64,000 nt of DNA from Cyanobium sp. M30B3. GTDB lineage: Bacteria > Cyanobacteriota > Cyanobacteriia > PCC-6307 > Cyanobiaceae. A model generated the notes under the pieces. The model did not search any database. It saw only the letters and a program-made list of their open reading frames with translations, and was not told where the DNA came from. Positions 1-6,543 of the stretch are shown here, piece by piece; within the stretch, counting starts at the first letter, position 1, and the number at the start of each line of letters is the position of its first letter. The DNA is taken from assembly GCA_018399015.1 (NCBI GenBank), contig CP073761.1:1984001-2048000 (forward strand). Direction: 5' to 3'. A program made the translations under genes and the position numbers.

Positions 1-1
1 C

Positions 2-76
2 CCTGGAGTGACGCAGGAGCAAGCCCGCTTGGTGCTGGAGCATGCCGCCCGGAGTACGGCCGCTGCCGTGGCCTGA
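2..76 (+). CDS. C-terminal end of a probable DUF433 antitoxin (5' partial)
   Basis: The frame open from the left edge encodes about 24 residues ending at a TGA whose last base touches the GTG of the next gene. The tail contains PGVTQEQARLVLEHAA, which resembles the last helix of DUF433 antitoxins (compare the intact DUF433 gene at 666-893). The tight junction with a DUF5615 toxin gene is the usual arrangement of this type II toxin-antitoxin family. Only the end is visible, so the assignment rests mostly on the neighbour. Confidence 0.5.
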   Translation, partial: PGVTQEQARLVLEHAARSTAAAVA

Positions 77-397
77 GTGCGGATCCTGTTTGACCAGGGA
101 ACGCCGGTTCCCCTTCGCCGCGCGCTGGACGGCCACGTCGTGGCCACGGCCTATGAGCTGGGCTGGTCCACCGTCACCAACGGGGAGCTGATCCGACTTG
201 CGGAGCAGGAGGGCTATGAGCTCCTGATCACCACCGACACGAACCTCCGCTACCAGCAGAACCTGCGGCAGCGCAGCATCGCAATCCTGGTGCTGACCAC
301 CACCAGCTGGCCCCGGATTCGCCAGTTCTCCGTTGAAATCCAGGCCGCGATCGCCGCCATCAAAGAGGGCAACTACCGGGAGATCCCCATTCCCTGA
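77..397 (+). CDS. DUF5615 family PIN-like toxin
   Basis: A 106-residue protein starting with GTG directly after the upstream stop. The N-terminus MRILFDQGTP carries the first acidic residue of the PIN-like fold, and LLITTDTNLRYQQ in the middle carries the second acidic cluster (TTD). These are hallmarks of DUF5615/Mut7-C-like nuclease-fold toxins. Paired with the upstream DUF433 remnant it would form a type II toxin-antitoxin module in which the toxin is probably an RNase held by the antitoxin. Length and motifs are normal for the family and nothing looks broken. RNase activity is inferred from the fold. Confidence 0.8.
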   Translation: MRILFDQGTPVPLRRALDGHVVATAYELGWSTVTNGELIRLAEQEGYELLITTDTNLRYQQNLRQRSIAILVLTTTSWPRIRQFSVEIQAAIAAIKEGNYREIPIP

Positions 398-400
398 GCC

Positions 401-601
401 TCAGCGCTGCAGGAGCCAGCGCAGCAGCGACAGGCCAATGATCAGCCCGATGCCGGTGTTCCAGATCCAGGAGGGGCGCTTGGCCAATCGCTGCACCCAG
501 GCCGGCAGGCGATCGCGCCACTGCTCCATCGCCAGCACCGCAAGGAGCAACAGGGCCAGGGGGATGCCGATCACCAGCACGAGATCACGGAACATCAGCA
601 C
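401..601 (-). CDS. small two-helix membrane protein
   Basis: A 66-residue reverse-strand protein with a hydrophobic N-terminal helix (DLVLVIGIPLALLLLAVLA), a polar basic middle rich in Trp/Arg, and a second hydrophobic stretch near the C-terminus (GIGLIIGLSLLRWLL). It converges on the DUF5615 gene with only a few bases between them. I do not recognise the family. It is credible as a small inner-membrane protein because it has a normal ATG start and regular helix-loop-helix hydrophobicity, but it could be a chance reading frame. Confidence 0.45.
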   Translation of the reverse strand: MLMFRDLVLVIGIPLALLLLAVLAMEQWRDRLPAWVQRLAKRPSWIWNTGIGLIIGLSLLRWLLQR

Positions 602-665
602 CTCACCTCGGCTCTAACCGTATTCAGATCAAGGCAACCAGGGCTTTTGTTCTTAGCCTTGGCCC

Positions 666-893
666 ATGGCCTTCCCCCGCATCAGCCACGATCCCGCCGT
701 GATGGGCGGCAAGCCCTGCATCCGCGGGCTGCGCATCACGGTGGGCACGCTCGTGGGGTTGATCGCCAGCGGCAGCAGCCGCGAGCGGATCCTGCAGGCC
801 TACCCGCAACTGGAAGCGGCTGACATCGATGAGGCCTTGGCGTACGCCGCCTGGCGCATGGAAGAGCGAGAAGAGGCGCTGGTCCTGAGCTGA
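666..893 (+). CDS. DUF433 family antitoxin
   Basis: A 75-residue protein with the DUF433 signature: ISHDPAVMGGKPCIRGLRIT near the start (the GKPxIRGTR-type motif), then a small HTH ending in YPQLEAADIDEALAYAAW. Proteins of this family neutralise DUF5615 PIN-like toxins and probably autoregulate through the HTH. The stop codon overlaps the ATG of the next gene (TGATG), the classic translational coupling of a toxin-antitoxin pair. The antitoxin is intact while its partner toxin is frameshifted, so it may now be an orphan. Confidence 0.85.
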   Translation: MAFPRISHDPAVMGGKPCIRGLRITVGTLVGLIASGSSRERILQAYPQLEAADIDEALAYAAWRMEEREEALVLS

Positions 894-1286
894 TGGCCAG
901 GCTTCTGGTCGACATGGCTGTTTCAACGCAACAGCCTCTCGACCGAATGGATTCCTCTGTTGCGGGCCGCCGGCCATGAAGCGGTGCATTGGTCGGAGGT
1001 CGGCGATCCAAGGGCGCCGGATACGGTCCTGATGCAGTGGGCGATCGCCAACGGCTACGCCGTCTTCACGCACGACCTGGACTTCGGCACGATGCTGGCC
1101 CTCAGCGGTGCCGATGGGCCGAGCGTGCTGCAGGTGCGTTGCCTCAACGTGCTGCCCGAGGTGATCGGCACGCTGGTGCTGGCGCTGCTCAAGACCTATG
1201 GCGCTGAGATCGAGCAAGGGGCGCTGGTGGTCGCCGATGAACGCCGGCAGCGGGTGCGCATCCTGCCCCTGAAGCGGACGAGCTGA
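893..1286 (+). pseudogene. DUF5615 PIN-like toxin, disrupted by a 13-nt insertion
   Basis: The natural start is the ATG overlapping the antitoxin stop, encoding MARLLVDM. After eight codons the frame goes wrong and hits a stop near 979. The rest of a normal DUF5615 protein is found in the +1 frame (NSLSTEWIPLLRAAGHEAVH..., then VFTHDLDFGTMLAL and a regular C-terminus). Removing the 13 nt at about 917-929 restores a continuous DUF5615 sequence. A TTG at 960 could allow translation of a 108-residue form lacking the N-terminal acidic strand, probably inactive. The toxin therefore looks inactivated while its antitoxin survives. Confidence 0.75.
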
Positions 1287-1339
1287 GCAGGCCAGACCAA
1301 GACAACCGTGCTAGTACAGGTGTACGCACTGAGCCAATC

Positions 1340-1624
1340 ATGGGTAGCCCGCTCCCCCGCCCTGCAGCACTGAATGCCCGCCTCGACACCCCCGTTGAGA
1401 AGTGGCCCTACCTCGATGAGGGCACCCTGCAGAAGACCCGCAGCCGCAAGGTCTGCATGACCTGCCACTGGTTCAGGCACCACGCCGGAATGAACTGCAT
1501 CCCGGTGCTCACTTGCCAGCTGCACCAAGGCCTGATCGCCCACGGCGAGCACCTCACCAGCCGCTGCCAGGGTTGGACCGACGAGATGACCCGCCAGCAG
1601 GGCTGGGCGCCGGAGGTGGCCTGA
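1340..1624 (+). CDS. cysteine-rich small hypothetical protein
   Basis: A 94-residue soluble protein with CMTC, MNCIPVLTC and SRC positions that could form a small metal-binding knuckle (C-x2-C followed by C-x5-C and a late Cys). It ends 7 nt before the DUF1651 gene, so the two are probably co-transcribed. I do not recognise a named family. The Trp-rich last third (GWTDEMTRQQGW) resembles other small accessory proteins of picocyanobacteria. Metal binding is inference from the cysteine spacing only. Confidence 0.55.
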   Translation: MGSPLPRPAALNARLDTPVEKWPYLDEGTLQKTRSRKVCMTCHWFRHHAGMNCIPVLTCQLHQGLIAHGEHLTSRCQGWTDEMTRQQGWAPEVA

Positions 1625-1631
1625 GCAGCCC

Positions 1632-1931
1632 ATGCACCCCAGCGCTGTCACCGGCAAGCGGCCGCCGCTCTCCCCCCAGCAGGGCTGGCTCAGCGATGGT
1701 CGCCAGGTTCTGCACTTCAACCCGGTTTGCTACAGCCGTTACTCCCAGGCCCTGGAGCTCACCAGCGGCGAACTGATCCCCGGCCAGGTGCCGCTGCTCA
1801 AGTGCCGCAAGGAGATCACCCGCGAGGAAGCGATCAAGCTCTGGGCCGAGAAGCGGAAGGCGGGTTGGCAGGTCTGCCCGCCCCAGTGGACGCCGCCAGC
1901 AGAGGTCAAGCCACCGGCCAGGAATTGCTGA
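1632..1931 (+). CDS. DUF1651 domain protein
   Basis: A 99-residue protein with the DUF1651 layout known from marine and freshwater picocyanobacteria: GWLSDGRQVLHF near residue 18, a middle strand region, then EAIKLWAEKRKAGW near the C-terminus followed by a Pro-rich tail. The function of DUF1651 is not known. Two decayed relatives lie in this window (about 4657-4770 and 49684-49964), so the family has been copied locally. The 3' end runs directly into an unrelated histidine-kinase fragment, which suggests a recombination junction at the stop codon. Confidence 0.7.
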   Translation: MHPSAVTGKRPPLSPQQGWLSDGRQVLHFNPVCYSRYSQALELTSGELIPGQVPLLKCRKEITREEAIKLWAEKRKAGWQVCPPQWTPPAEVKPPARNC

Positions 1932-2121
1932 TGGTGAGCAGGAGCGGATCTTTGAGCGCTTCTACCGCAGCGATTCCAGCCGGTCGCGCCAATCCGGCGG
2001 CACGGGGTTTGGGCTGCCGATTGCCCAGGCCATCGCCCGGCGTTATCGGAGCCGGATCACCCTGCAGAGCACCCCTGGCTGCGGCAGCACGTTTTTGCTT
2101 CAGCTGCCTGCACTGGCCTGA
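1918..2121 (+). pseudogene. C-terminal fragment of a sensor histidine kinase
   Basis: In the frame ending with TGA at 2119-2121, the DNA encodes GIADGEQERIFERFYRSD followed by GTGFGLPIAQAIA and a final strand ending LLQLPALA. These are the F-box and G2 box of a HATPase_c domain, equivalent to the last 65 or so residues of a kinase. The H-box, N-box and G1 box are missing, and the fragment begins at the end of the DUF1651 gene. It lies next to a MerR regulator and copper genes, so the parent may have been a heavy-metal sensor of the CusS/CopS type. That identity is a guess. Confidence 0.75.
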
Positions 2122-2522
2122 ACCGGCCTTCCGCCGCAGCGTTGCCAGGTCATGAGCAGTCCGTTGAGCTCGTTGTGGAGGGATTGCAAATCGGCGATCC
2201 GCTGCTCGATCTCGCCGGCTTTGGCGCGGATCGTGGCCTGCAGGTTGTCGCAGGTGCACACCCCCGAGCGGCGCGCCTCCAGCACGGCTGTGATGGTGGG
2301 CAAAGGGATGTCGAGGGCGCGCAGGGTGCGGATGAGGGCCAGCTCGCCATACACCGATGCATCAAACAGGCGATATCGCCCCTCGCTGCGTGCCGAGGGC
2401 TGCAACAGGCCCTGGTCGCAGTAGAAGCGGATCGTCTTTACCGAAACGCCTGAGCGCGTAGCCACCGCACCGATCTTTTCGAGTTCCTGGGCAGGACATT
2501 CCGTCAGCTGTCGCGGAGCCAC
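2100..2522 (-). CDS. MerR family metal-responsive regulator
   Basis: About 140 residues. The N-terminal winged HTH reads KIGAVATRSGVSVKTIRFY with the typical YCDQGLLQPS continuation. A dimerisation helix follows, and a Cys pair (GVCTCDN) sits where CueR/ZntR-type proteins bind metal. I place the start at the GTG at 2522 because a strong GGAGGAG Shine-Dalgarno lies 5 nt upstream; a TTG 15 nt further upstream is possible. The gene is divergent from the CopM-like gene, with a MerR-type dyad between them, so it probably activates the copper genes. The metal is probably Cu(I), inferred from context. Confidence 0.85.
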   Translation of the reverse strand: MAPRQLTECPAQELEKIGAVATRSGVSVKTIRFYCDQGLLQPSARSEGRYRLFDASVYGELALIRTLRALDIPLPTITAVLEARRSGVCTCDNLQATIRAKAGEIEQRIADLQSLHNELNGLLMTWQRCGGRPVQASAGS

Positions 2523-2555
2523 TTGACTCTCCTCCAAGGGGAGACCTCACTGTAA
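2523..2555 (+). promoter_or_regulatory. MerR-type promoter/operator for the copM module
   Basis: A TTGACT -35 box at 2523-2528 is followed by a dyad with arms TCTCC and GGAGA and a poorly matching -10 around 2549-2556. The long spacer carrying the dyad is the diagnostic MerR architecture, which the regulator untwists on metal binding. It lies between the divergent merR-like gene and the DUF305 gene, and overlaps the Shine-Dalgarno of the regulator, so the regulator is probably autoregulated. Confidence 0.55.
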
Positions 2556-2577
2556 GAACACTGATCACCCGCTCTTC

Positions 2578-3309
2578 ATGCGCTCGTTCGCCGCATCGCT
2601 CGTGTTGGCAGGCATCTGGGTCGCCCCGGCCCTGGCCCAGGGTGATCCCCACCAGCACCACAACCACCACCAGCACCAGCACCAGCACCAGCACCATCAG
2701 GGTGCCCCCGCTGCCGCTCCCCAGGGCCAGGGGCACGGCAGCCATGCCAGCCACAGCCATGAGGTCGGCCCGGCCGGCGCCACCTACGACCTGCGCTGGC
2801 TCGACGCGATGGTGCAGCACCACACCGGCGCGTTGCGGATGAGCGAATTTGTATTCAACATCGGCTCCCCAGGGGTGGGTGCCCTGGCCAACGGCATCTG
2901 GCGGGAGCAGGCCCGCGAGATCAAGGCCATGGGCCAGTGGCGCAAGGCCTGGTATCCAGAGGCGCCGGTCTATCCCGTGGCCTTCAAATCCGGCGGCGAT
3001 CCCAACAGCATGGCCGGCCTGGAGCGCATGAGCGCGGCCCAGATCCAGGCGATGCAGATGATGGGCTCCACCCCCACCAAAGACAACCGGGTGGTGTGGT
3101 TTCTCGAAGGAATGATCGCGCACCACGGCGGCGCCTTGGAGATGGCCCACGACGCCCTCAGCAAGAGCACCAATCCGACGGTGCGTCGGTTGGCGCGGGA
3201 GATCATCGTGGCCCAGCGTGCCGAAATCATCGAGCTGCGCCGCATGCTGCGCCTGGAGGGATTGAGCAAGCCGGAGTACAGCAAATACGACGCACTCTTT
3301 CGGTTCTGA
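2578..3309 (+). CDS. copM: CopM-like periplasmic DUF305 copper-binding protein
   Basis: 243 residues with a signal peptide (MRSFAASLVLAGIWVAPALAQ) and then a very His-rich linker of HQ repeats. Two DUF305 four-helix halves follow, marked by RWLDAMVQHHTGALRMSE and WFLEGMIAHHGGALEMA. DUF305 proteins such as Synechocystis CopM bind copper with the paired His/Met residues of those helices, in the periplasm. It is the first gene after the MerR promoter and is followed by DUF3721 and PepSY-like genes. The His-rich run is encoded by tandem CACCAG hexamers, which may vary in number. The symbol is by similarity. Confidence 0.85.
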   Translation: MRSFAASLVLAGIWVAPALAQGDPHQHHNHHQHQHQHQHHQGAPAAAPQGQGHGSHASHSHEVGPAGATYDLRWLDAMVQHHTGALRMSEFVFNIGSPGVGALANGIWREQAREIKAMGQWRKAWYPEAPVYPVAFKSGGDPNSMAGLERMSAAQIQAMQMMGSTPTKDNRVVWFLEGMIAHHGGALEMAHDALSKSTNPTVRRLAREIIVAQRAEIIELRRMLRLEGLSKPEYSKYDALFRF

Positions 3310-3329
3310 CTCTTGTTGGCCTTGCCGTT

Positions 3330-3560
3330 ATGCCGTTGACGACTTCTTTTTCCATGGCCAGCCGAATGACCCTGATCGCCCTGGCGCTGGCAGCAATGCC
3401 GCTGGCTAGCCACGCCCACCCCAAAGGGCTGTATGACACCCAGCAGCAAGCGGAGCAGCGGGCCAAGGAGCTCGGCTGTTCGGGCACCCACCAGAACAAC
3501 GGCAAGTGGATGCCCTGCAGCAACGAGGCCACCCTGCACCAGCACCTGCGTCACCACTGA
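3330..3560 (+). CDS. DUF3721 family exported small protein
   Basis: About 76 residues (68 if the ATG at 3354 is used). A hydrophobic signal-like N-terminus (MTLIALALAAMPLASHA) precedes the DUF3721 core HPKGLYDTQQQAEQRAKELG, then CSGTHQNNGKWMPCSNEATLH. The two Cys and several His could bind copper in the periplasm, which fits the operon. It sits between the CopM-like gene and a PepSY-like gene with short spacers. The function of DUF3721 is uncharacterised. The start is uncertain because neither ATG has a good Shine-Dalgarno. Confidence 0.75.
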   Translation: MPLTTSFSMASRMTLIALALAAMPLASHAHPKGLYDTQQQAEQRAKELGCSGTHQNNGKWMPCSNEATLHQHLRHH

Positions 3561-3566
3561 ACCGCC

Positions 3567-3842
3567 ATGGCTTTCCTGCCCAGAACCCGCTGGCGTCAGC
3601 TGCACCGCTGGGTGGTGCCGATCGCAGCGGCACCGCTACTGCTCACCGCTGCCACCGGCTCGCTCTACAGCCTGTTGCTGGAGCAAGGTATCGATGCCTT
3701 CTGGTTGATCAAGATTCACTCCGGCCGCTTTGGTCCGCTGAATCTGCAGCCCTACTACTCAGGGCTGCTGGGGCTGTTCACGCTGGTGGTGATCGGCTCT
3801 GGCCTGGCCCTGCTGCTTGCAGGCCGCAGGGCCAAGGCCTGA
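3567..3842 (+). CDS. PepSY-like small membrane protein
   Basis: 91 residues with two transmembrane helices. The first begins after HRWVVPIAAAPLLLTAATGS and the second is LLGLFTLVVIGSGLALLLAG. Between them is an IKIHSGRFGPLN segment typical of the first loop of PepSY-type membrane proteins. It starts 6 nt after the DUF3721 stop, so it belongs to the same transcript. In cyanobacteria such short PepSY relatives accompany copper or iron handling genes. A direct role is inferred only from this neighbourhood. Confidence 0.65.
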   Translation: MAFLPRTRWRQLHRWVVPIAAAPLLLTAATGSLYSLLLEQGIDAFWLIKIHSGRFGPLNLQPYYSGLLGLFTLVVIGSGLALLLAGRRAKA

Positions 3843-3849
3843 GTGCGGA

Positions 3850-4575
3850 TTAGCGACCGGCGAGCATCACCGCGCCCATGGCGGCCATGATCAGGTTCTC
3901 CGCAAAGCTCACCACGCCAAGAGGTGTTTTGGAGTTACCGCCCACGCAGGCGCAATTGAGCGCCAGGTGATCAATGAACACGGCCTTGCCCACCGACACC
4001 ATGCCCATGGCACCGAGCAGAACGGCCACGGCGCCCACCAGCTGGGCGGCGTCGGTGGGCTCGGGTTGGAGCAGCACCCCGAGGCCCACCAGCAGCTCGA
4101 TCCCGGGGTAGAGGCGACCCCAGGGCCGCCAACGCTGGCTGAGCAGGTCGTACTTGCGGAAGCTGGTGGCGAATGCCTGCACATCCATCAGCTTGAGCAT
4201 GGCCAGCAGGCAGATGGCGAACCCCATGAAGCCGCCCACCCCGGCTGCCAGCACCAGGGCCATCAGGCCGGCGGTGAGGAACACAGCTACCACAGGCGCG
4301 TAGGAGATCTCAGCAGATTCAGGCCGTACGCCCAGCCGCCCTGCCAGATCGCTGTACCCACCGATCCGCTCATCCCCCGCGAAGACCTGCGGCGTGGTGG
4401 CCACTCCATGGGCAGCCTTGAAGGCTTCCACCTGCTCGGCGCTGGTGAGGCGATGGTCCTCAAAGGAGATGTGCCGTTCCTGCAGCAGCCGCATCGCCCG
4501 CAAACCCCAGGGGCAGACATGGTCCGGCAGATCCATCCGGTACAGCCGGACGGCATGAAGAGTGGAAGAGGCCAT
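3850..4575 (-). CDS. glutaredoxin-MauE fusion, membrane redox protein
   Basis: About 241 residues from the ATG at 4575, chosen because the longer frame adds an unrelated leader. Residues 1-80 form a glutaredoxin-like domain with a monothiol CPWG active site and the cis-Pro/GSH-binding segment TTPQVFAGDERIGGYSDL. Residues 95-240 hold four hydrophobic helices of the MauE/DoxX type, with a conserved Cys pair near the end (NCACVGG). Such fusions are thought to shuttle reducing equivalents across or at the membrane. The gene converges on the copper operon, so copper stress or metalloprotein maturation is the likely setting. Confidence 0.75.
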   Translation of the reverse strand: MASSTLHAVRLYRMDLPDHVCPWGLRAMRLLQERHISFEDHRLTSAEQVEAFKAAHGVATTPQVFAGDERIGGYSDLAGRLGVRPESAEISYAPVVAVFLTAGLMALVLAAGVGGFMGFAICLLAMLKLMDVQAFATSFRKYDLLSQRWRPWGRLYPGIELLVGLGVLLQPEPTDAAQLVGAVAVLLGAMGMVSVGKAVFIDHLALNCACVGGNSKTPLGVVSFAENLIMAAMGAVMLAGR

Positions 4576-4656
4576 GGCGGTCGGGAACAACGGGGGATCT
4601 CTCCAGTGTGAAGTCTCTAGTTGCTGGAGAGTCAAGCTGCTCCTGGATGGGCGGTT

Positions 4657-4770
4657 CGCAAGGAGATCACCCGCAAGGAGGCGATCAAGCTCTGGGCCGA
4701 GAAGCGGAGGGCTGGTTGGCAGGTCTGCCCGCCCCAGTGGACGCCGCCACCGGCTTTGCTACCCCGTTGA
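4657..4770 (+). pseudogene. DUF1651 C-terminal remnant
   Basis: The frame ending at TGA 4768-4770 encodes KEITRKEAIKLWAEKRRAGW followed by QVCPPQWTPP, nearly identical to the C-terminal third of the DUF1651 protein at 1632-1931. The N-terminal half is missing; a short stretch just upstream may be a scrambled piece of it. There is no start codon in register, so it is a remnant created by local duplication and deletion. Confidence 0.75.
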
Positions 4771-4875
4771 TGCTCTCTGGCGCGCAGATCGCCCAGCGCA
4801 ACAGGAGAGCGAGGAAGGGAAGTCTGCCGGCAGGGCACTGGCGATCACGTCACCCGGCCTGCCCCAGCACCTGCA

Positions 4876-4919
4876 CCGCGCAAGGGCTGAACGCGAGTCG
4901 CTGCGCGCCCCTTGCGCGG
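4876..4919. repeat. hairpin-forming interspersed repeat, copy 1
   Basis: Arms CCGCGCAAGGG (4876-4886) and CCCTTGCGCGG (4909-4919) are perfect 11-bp inverted repeats around a 22-nt loop. A diverged copy with the same loop sequence occurs near 51433-51475, and a half-copy near 34014. It resembles REP-like intergenic hairpins and lies just upstream of the small gene at 4968. Confidence 0.6.
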
Positions 4920-4967
4920 CGCTGGCGGCGCCGGGGCGCAACGGCGGTGTCGTTCGCCAGCACAGCC

Positions 4968-5213
4968 ATGGCCGCCACCCTCCTTTCCCTCCCGCTCCAG
5001 CCCGTTCGCCCAGCTGCTGTGCGGCACTGCCCGATCCGCATCATCTCGGTGCACCTGCTGGATGCCGCAGGCCAGCTGCTGCGGGTGCTCTTCCTCGATC
5101 GCGAGGGCCATATCACCGCCCAGCCGCACTTTGTGCCCAGAGCAGAGGCCCTGATCCTTGCGGCCAATCAGCAGCGGGTGCTCGGCGCCCAGGCCCGGGT
5201 GCAGGTGCTCTGA
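4968..5213 (+). CDS. small hypothetical protein
   Basis: 81 residues starting at ATG 4968. The N-terminus is mildly hydrophobic, followed by a compact beta-rich segment (CPIRIISVHLLDAAGQLLRV, then LFLDREGHITAQPHF) and a helical tail ending ARVQVL. I do not recognise the family. A decayed copy of its 5' part together with the upstream hairpin is found near 51433-51575, so gene and hairpin were once copied as a unit. It precedes the thermonuclease gene but is separated from it by about 130 nt with palindromes. Confidence 0.5.
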   Translation: MAATLLSLPLQPVRPAAVRHCPIRIISVHLLDAAGQLLRVLFLDREGHITAQPHFVPRAEALILAANQQRVLGAQARVQVL

Positions 5214-5300
5214 GGCACCGTCCCGCTCCAGGGCAGCAGGCCCGGCAGTCAGTGCCGGGCCGCAAATCCCCGCGGCAGCGCCACCGGGTCCATGCAAGGT

Positions 5301-5342
5301 ATGCAGGAACTGCATGAAAGATCGACTCAGGCAGAGTCGATC
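5301..5342 (+). promoter_or_regulatory. palindromes upstream of thermonuclease gene 1
   Basis: Two elements lie here. ATGCAG-gaa-CTGCAT at 5301-5315 is a dyad also found upstream of the second thermonuclease gene (62263-62279). GATCGACTC and GAGTCGATC (5320-5328 and 5334-5342) form a perfect 9-bp stem with a 5-nt loop ending one base before the ATG. The stem would occlude the ribosome-binding region if formed in the mRNA. The shared dyad is a candidate operator. Confidence 0.5.
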
Positions 5343-5343
5343 C

Positions 5344-6003
5344 ATGCCCCGACGTGTTCACGCCGCCAGAGCCTTGGCTGTCGCACTGGCCCTGCTGCCG
5401 ATAGCCATCGCCCAGGCGCCGGCCGGTGCCAGTCCTGGGGCCACAGTGATCTCCGTTGGCGATGGCGACACCATCCGGGTGCGGATGAACGGGAAGCCAA
5501 TCACCGTGCGGCTGGCCTGCATCGATGCACCGGAGACGGCCCAGCAGCCCTATGGCCAGCAGGCCCGCAGTTACCTGCAGCAGCGGCTGCCGCTCGGCAG
5601 CACGGTGAAGCTCGCGCAGAAGACAACCGATCGCTACGGCCGCCTGGTGGCGGAGGTGTTCAACGGCATCAACATCAACCTGGCGATGGTGGAAGACGGC
5701 CAGGCTTTTGTGTACCGCCAGTACCTGAGCGGCTGCGACGCCAAGGAGTACCTGGACGCTGAATTTCGGGCCAGCCGGCGCCGGTACGGGGTCTGGCAGG
5801 TGGAGGGCGGCATCACCCGGCCCTGGGACTTCCGCAAGAGCCGCAGCGCCGCGGTGATCCCCGATGGGACCACCCCTGGCGGCCGCCGCTACAGCTGCAA
5901 GGAGATCGGCTGCTATGCCCGTGCCCAGGAGTTGCTGCGCCAGGGGCACACCTACCTCGACAGCAACAGAGACGGGGAAGCCTGCGAATCGCTGCGGCGA
6001 TGA
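5344..6003 (+). CDS. exported thermonuclease (SNase) with Excalibur domain
   Basis: 219 residues: a signal peptide (ALAVALALLPIAIAQAPAGA), an SNase-like domain (VGDGDTIRVR, then RLACIDAPETAQ and TTDRYGRLVAEVF, which hold the catalytic Arg/Glu/Arg positions of staphylococcal nuclease), and a C-terminal Excalibur calcium-binding motif (DSNRDGEACE). It should be a secreted or surface nuclease cutting DNA and RNA. The start is the ATG right after a 9-bp hairpin and is supported by alignment with the paralogue at 62307. The two are close paralogues about 57 kb apart. Confidence 0.9.
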   Translation: MPRRVHAARALAVALALLPIAIAQAPAGASPGATVISVGDGDTIRVRMNGKPITVRLACIDAPETAQQPYGQQARSYLQQRLPLGSTVKLAQKTTDRYGRLVAEVFNGININLAMVEDGQAFVYRQYLSGCDAKEYLDAEFRASRRRYGVWQVEGGITRPWDFRKSRSAAVIPDGTTPGGRRYSCKEIGCYARAQELLRQGHTYLDSNRDGEACESLRR

Positions 6004-6146
6004 ACTGCTCATGCAGAGCGCGATCCGCAGCTACCGCCTCAAGCGAGTACGAGCAAGTCGGGAAGTTCCCCACAGAAGTGAAGTGTGAAGGCTCTTCCCA
6101 GAAGCGGAACACTCCTTACCCTGAAGCCGAAATCAGCGATCAATCC

Positions 6147-6512
6147 ATGCTCACCGGATCAGACCTGCTGGCCAAGGTCAAGGAACTCGGAGATGTCTCC
6201 AAGTCCGATCTGGTGCGCAGCTGCGGCTATCTGAGCACCAAGAAGGACGGCACTGAACGCCTCAACTTCACCGCCTTCTACGAGGCCCTACTGGAGGCCA
6301 AGGGGCTGAGCTTTGGTGAGGGCGGCAAAGGCCGGGGCAAGGGTGGCCGCAGCCTCAGCTACGTGACCAAGGTGCAGTTCAACGGCAACCTGATGGTCGG
6401 CAAGGCCTACACCGCCCAGCTTGATCTCAAGCCCGGCGAGGAGTTCGAGATCAAGCTCGGCCGCAAGCAGATCAAGCTCATCCCCCTGGGCAGCGCCGAC
6501 GACGAGGAGTGA
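6147..6512 (+). CDS. cyAbrB-type transition-state regulator
   Basis: 121 residues from ATG 6147. The N-terminus (LTGSDLLAKVKELG) and the central RLNFTAFYEALLEAKG are typical of cyanobacterial AbrB proteins. The C-terminal swapped-hairpin DNA-binding domain reads GNLMVGKAYTAQLDLKPGEE then FEIKLGRKQIKLIPL. cyAbrB proteins act as global regulators of carbon, nitrogen and hydrogen metabolism and bind DNA with low sequence specificity. A 45-codon copy of its 3' end, preceded by a stop, is found at 48974-49111. It lies downstream of the nuclease and may be expressed independently. Confidence 0.85.
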   Translation: MLTGSDLLAKVKELGDVSKSDLVRSCGYLSTKKDGTERLNFTAFYEALLEAKGLSFGEGGKGRGKGGRSLSYVTKVQFNGNLMVGKAYTAQLDLKPGEEFEIKLGRKQIKLIPLGSADDEE

Positions 6513-6543
6513 TCAGCTCCTCGGTTGAGCTGATGGCCGGTCT

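Noticed and set aside
2642-2700. CACCAG tandem repeats as a possible noncoding microsatellite
   Set aside because: They encode the His/Gln-rich metal-binding linker of the CopM-like protein in frame.
3817-4611. Plus-strand frame of 264 codons
   Set aside because: It is opposite the glutaredoxin-MauE gene, whose reverse-strand translation has clear CPWG and membrane-helix features.
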